Assembly: GCA_035539855.1 (NCBI GenBank)
Contig: DATLHO010000046.1
Location: forward strand, 1-64,000
Direction of reading: 5' to 3'
From: DATLHO01 sp035539855
GTDB lineage: Bacteria; Bacteroidota; Ignavibacteria; OLB7
DNA: 64,000 bases
Part shown: piece by piece, positions 62,913 to 64,000 of the stretch
Layout of the letters: each line of letters starts with the position of its first letter
Numbering within the stretch: position 1 is the stretch's first letter
Program-made: the position numbers and the translations under genes
Notes under the pieces: model-generated
What the model was told of the DNA's origin: nothing
The model's database searches: none
What the model saw: the letters and a program-made list of their open reading frames with translations, nothing else

Positions 62913-63862
62913 TGCCGCGCAGCATCATCCCCATCGCACTGCTCGTCGCCTCGACCGCCGCTCTCGCTCAGACTCCCGCTGCCGTGCACTCGTTCGCGCC
63001 CGGCAGCGGGCAGTCGTCGGGACAGGAGCCGCAGCACTTTCCGGCGAACGTGCTCGGTCTGCCCGATGCTTCGGCGCGACGGTCGGTGCCGGCGATCGAT
63101 CCTCGACAGATCGCGTCGCTCGGCATGGGCGGCGAGATCGTGCTTCGTTTCGACGAGCCGATCGTCGACGGCGACGGCGTCGACTTCACCGTCTTCGAGA
63201 ACGCCTTCTACTACACGATCGGTCCGCGCGAGCGGCTGTACGCCGAACCGGCCGAGGTGAGCGTCAGTCGCGACGGCGAGACCTGGACGCGCTTCGCGTT
63301 CGACACACTGACGCTCGCCGGCTGCGCCGGCACGGCGCCGACGTACGGCGACGGCGATCCGTTCGATCCGCGCGAATCCGGTGGCAACGGCTTCGACCTC
63401 GCGGTGCTCGGTGTCGACTCGATTCGCTTCGTGCGCGTCCGCGACGTCACCGCGCTCGTCGCGGGCAATCCGGAGCATCCGTTCTGGGATCCGACGCTCA
63501 GCGGCTTCGACCTCGACGCGGTCGTCGCGATCCCGGTCGACGGGCGCACGCCGTCGGCCGTGCCGCCGTCGTTGCCGATGTCGCCTGCCTCACCGTCGTC
63601 GCCGACGCGCGAGGCGCTGTCGCTCACGCTGACGGTCGCGCCGAACCCGGCGACCGATCGCCTTCGCGTGGCGCACACCGAGCGCGCGCTCGAGCTGCGG
63701 ATCGTCGACGTGCGCGGCGAGCACGTCCTTCGCCAGCGCCCGACGACGGGATCGCGCAGCACCGACTTCGACCTCTCGCGGATCGCCCCGGGCGCCTACC
63801 TGCTCGAGGTCATCGATGTCGACGGCCGGCGCGGCGGCACACTCGTTCGGATCGCGCGATGA
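62909..63862 (+). CDS. Riboswitch-operon surface protein with T9SS sorting domain
   Basis: 317 aa. A signal peptide (to ALAQT). The mature domain (about 24-215) has FAPGSGQSSGQEPQHFPANV, SLGMGGEIVLRFDEPIVDGD, GVDFTVFENAFYY and PAEVSVSRDGETWTRFAFD, then SGGNGFDLAVLGVDSIRFVR. This is a beta-sandwich 'cell-surface' type that I associate with B12-linked loci of other bacteria, but only loosely. The last about 75 aa are a T9SS type A domain (TVAPNPATDRLRVAHTE, LRIVDVRGEHVLRQ, GAYLLEVIDVDG). Coupled by ATGA overlaps to both neighbours. It probably acts with the propeller in substrate capture. Confidence 0.7.
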   Translation: MMPRSIIPIALLVASTAALAQTPAAVHSFAPGSGQSSGQEPQHFPANVLGLPDASARRSVPAIDPRQIASLGMGGEIVLRFDEPIVDGDGVDFTVFENAFYYTIGPRERLYAEPAEVSVSRDGETWTRFAFDTLTLAGCAGTAPTYGDGDPFDPRESGGNGFDLAVLGVDSIRFVRVRDVTALVAGNPEHPFWDPTLSGFDLDAVVAIPVDGRTPSAVPPSLPMSPASPSSPTREALSLTLTVAPNPATDRLRVAHTERALELRIVDVRGEHVLRQRPTTGSRSTDFDLSRIAPGAYLLEVIDVDGRRGGTLVRIAR

Positions 63863-64000
63863 GACGCACACGCAGAAACCACTCGATGTCGCCGCCGACG
63901 CGCGCGACATCGAGGCTGCTCCTCGTGCTGTGCGCAGTTGTGCTCGCGGCCACGCAGGGTGCGGCCCAGATCCCATCGGTGGACGGCACGCGCGGTTACA
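63859..64000 (+). CDS. Exported protein, N-terminus only (possible BtuB-like receptor)
   Basis: 47 residues are visible before the window ends. A basic N-terminus (MRRTRRNHSMSPPTRATSR), a hydrophobic core LLLVLCAVVLAATQ and a GAAQ cleavage region give a signal peptide; the mature start is IPSVDGTRGY. Its ATG overlaps the previous stop by 4 bp. In a B12 operon the TonB-dependent receptor BtuB would be expected here, but nothing visible confirms it. A second ATG at 63886 is an alternative start. Confidence 0.55.
   Translation, partial: MRRTRRNHSMSPPTRATSRLLLVLCAVVLAATQGAAQIPSVDGTRGY

Overview
This is a GC-rich, gene-dense bacterial window. It most resembles a member of the Bacteroidota/Chlorobi (FCB) superphylum, perhaps a Kapabacteria- or Ignavibacteria-like lineage; the exact lineage is an inference. 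Three lines of evidence support this. At least seven large secreted proteins end in a type IX secretion system (T9SS) type A sorting domain, with an NP motif, then a strand ending in G-x-x-V, then a G-x-Y strand. Many genes are preceded by a TAnnTTTG-like -7 element, and ffh and nhaA also have an upstream TTTG (-33) element, as in the Bacteroidota housekeeping promoter. Shine-Dalgarno sequences are patchy: strong before rplS and some barrel genes, absent elsewhere.

Layout. 1-6.4 kb: start of an unidentified secreted protein, a repeat-filled spacer, a secreted vWA protein, and a divergent DUF4175-type giant membrane/coiled-coil protein. 6.2-8.3 kb: a frameshifted TPR/HTH regulator with a small downstream gene. 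8.4-24.4 kb: a block of secreted surface proteins (FDPG-repeat propeller, two tandem 890-895 aa paralogues, an IgGFc-binding-like 1321 aa protein, a WD40-type protein and a truncated BNR-type protein), with two non-coding or decayed gaps. 24.9-31.8 kb: a TPR sensor histidine kinase and an RND efflux operon whose TolC-like gene is drastically shortened. 32-36.3 kb: NhaA antiporter and a T9SS-exported GH20-like enzyme. 36.3-42.4 kb: a co-directional cluster of S9 peptidase, PLP amino-acid decarboxylase, adenine deaminase and a TolB-like lipoprotein. 42.5-54.1 kb: envelope-related genes (UDP-glucuronate decarboxylase-like enzyme, methyltransferase, three small beta-barrel proteins, flippase, two-domain sugar oxidoreductase, multi-pass membrane protein) plus ruvX, a TIGR01777 protein and a mini-MGMT. 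54.2-58.2 kb: the conserved ffh-rpsP-rimM-trmD-rplS block. 58.2-60.0 kb: a DUF4440-like secreted protein and an ankyrin protein. 60.1-64.0 kb: a cobalamin riboswitch followed by a translationally coupled operon of two T9SS-targeted surface proteins and the start of a third exported protein.

The most notable system is the riboswitch operon at the right edge. It looks like a vitamin B12 capture locus in which the beta-propeller protein (BtuG-like in position and fold type) and its partner carry T9SS sorting domains rather than lipoprotein signals. The third gene, cut by the window end, is where a BtuB-like receptor might be expected, but only its signal peptide is visible.

Functional calls come from motif recognition by eye. 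No database search was run.
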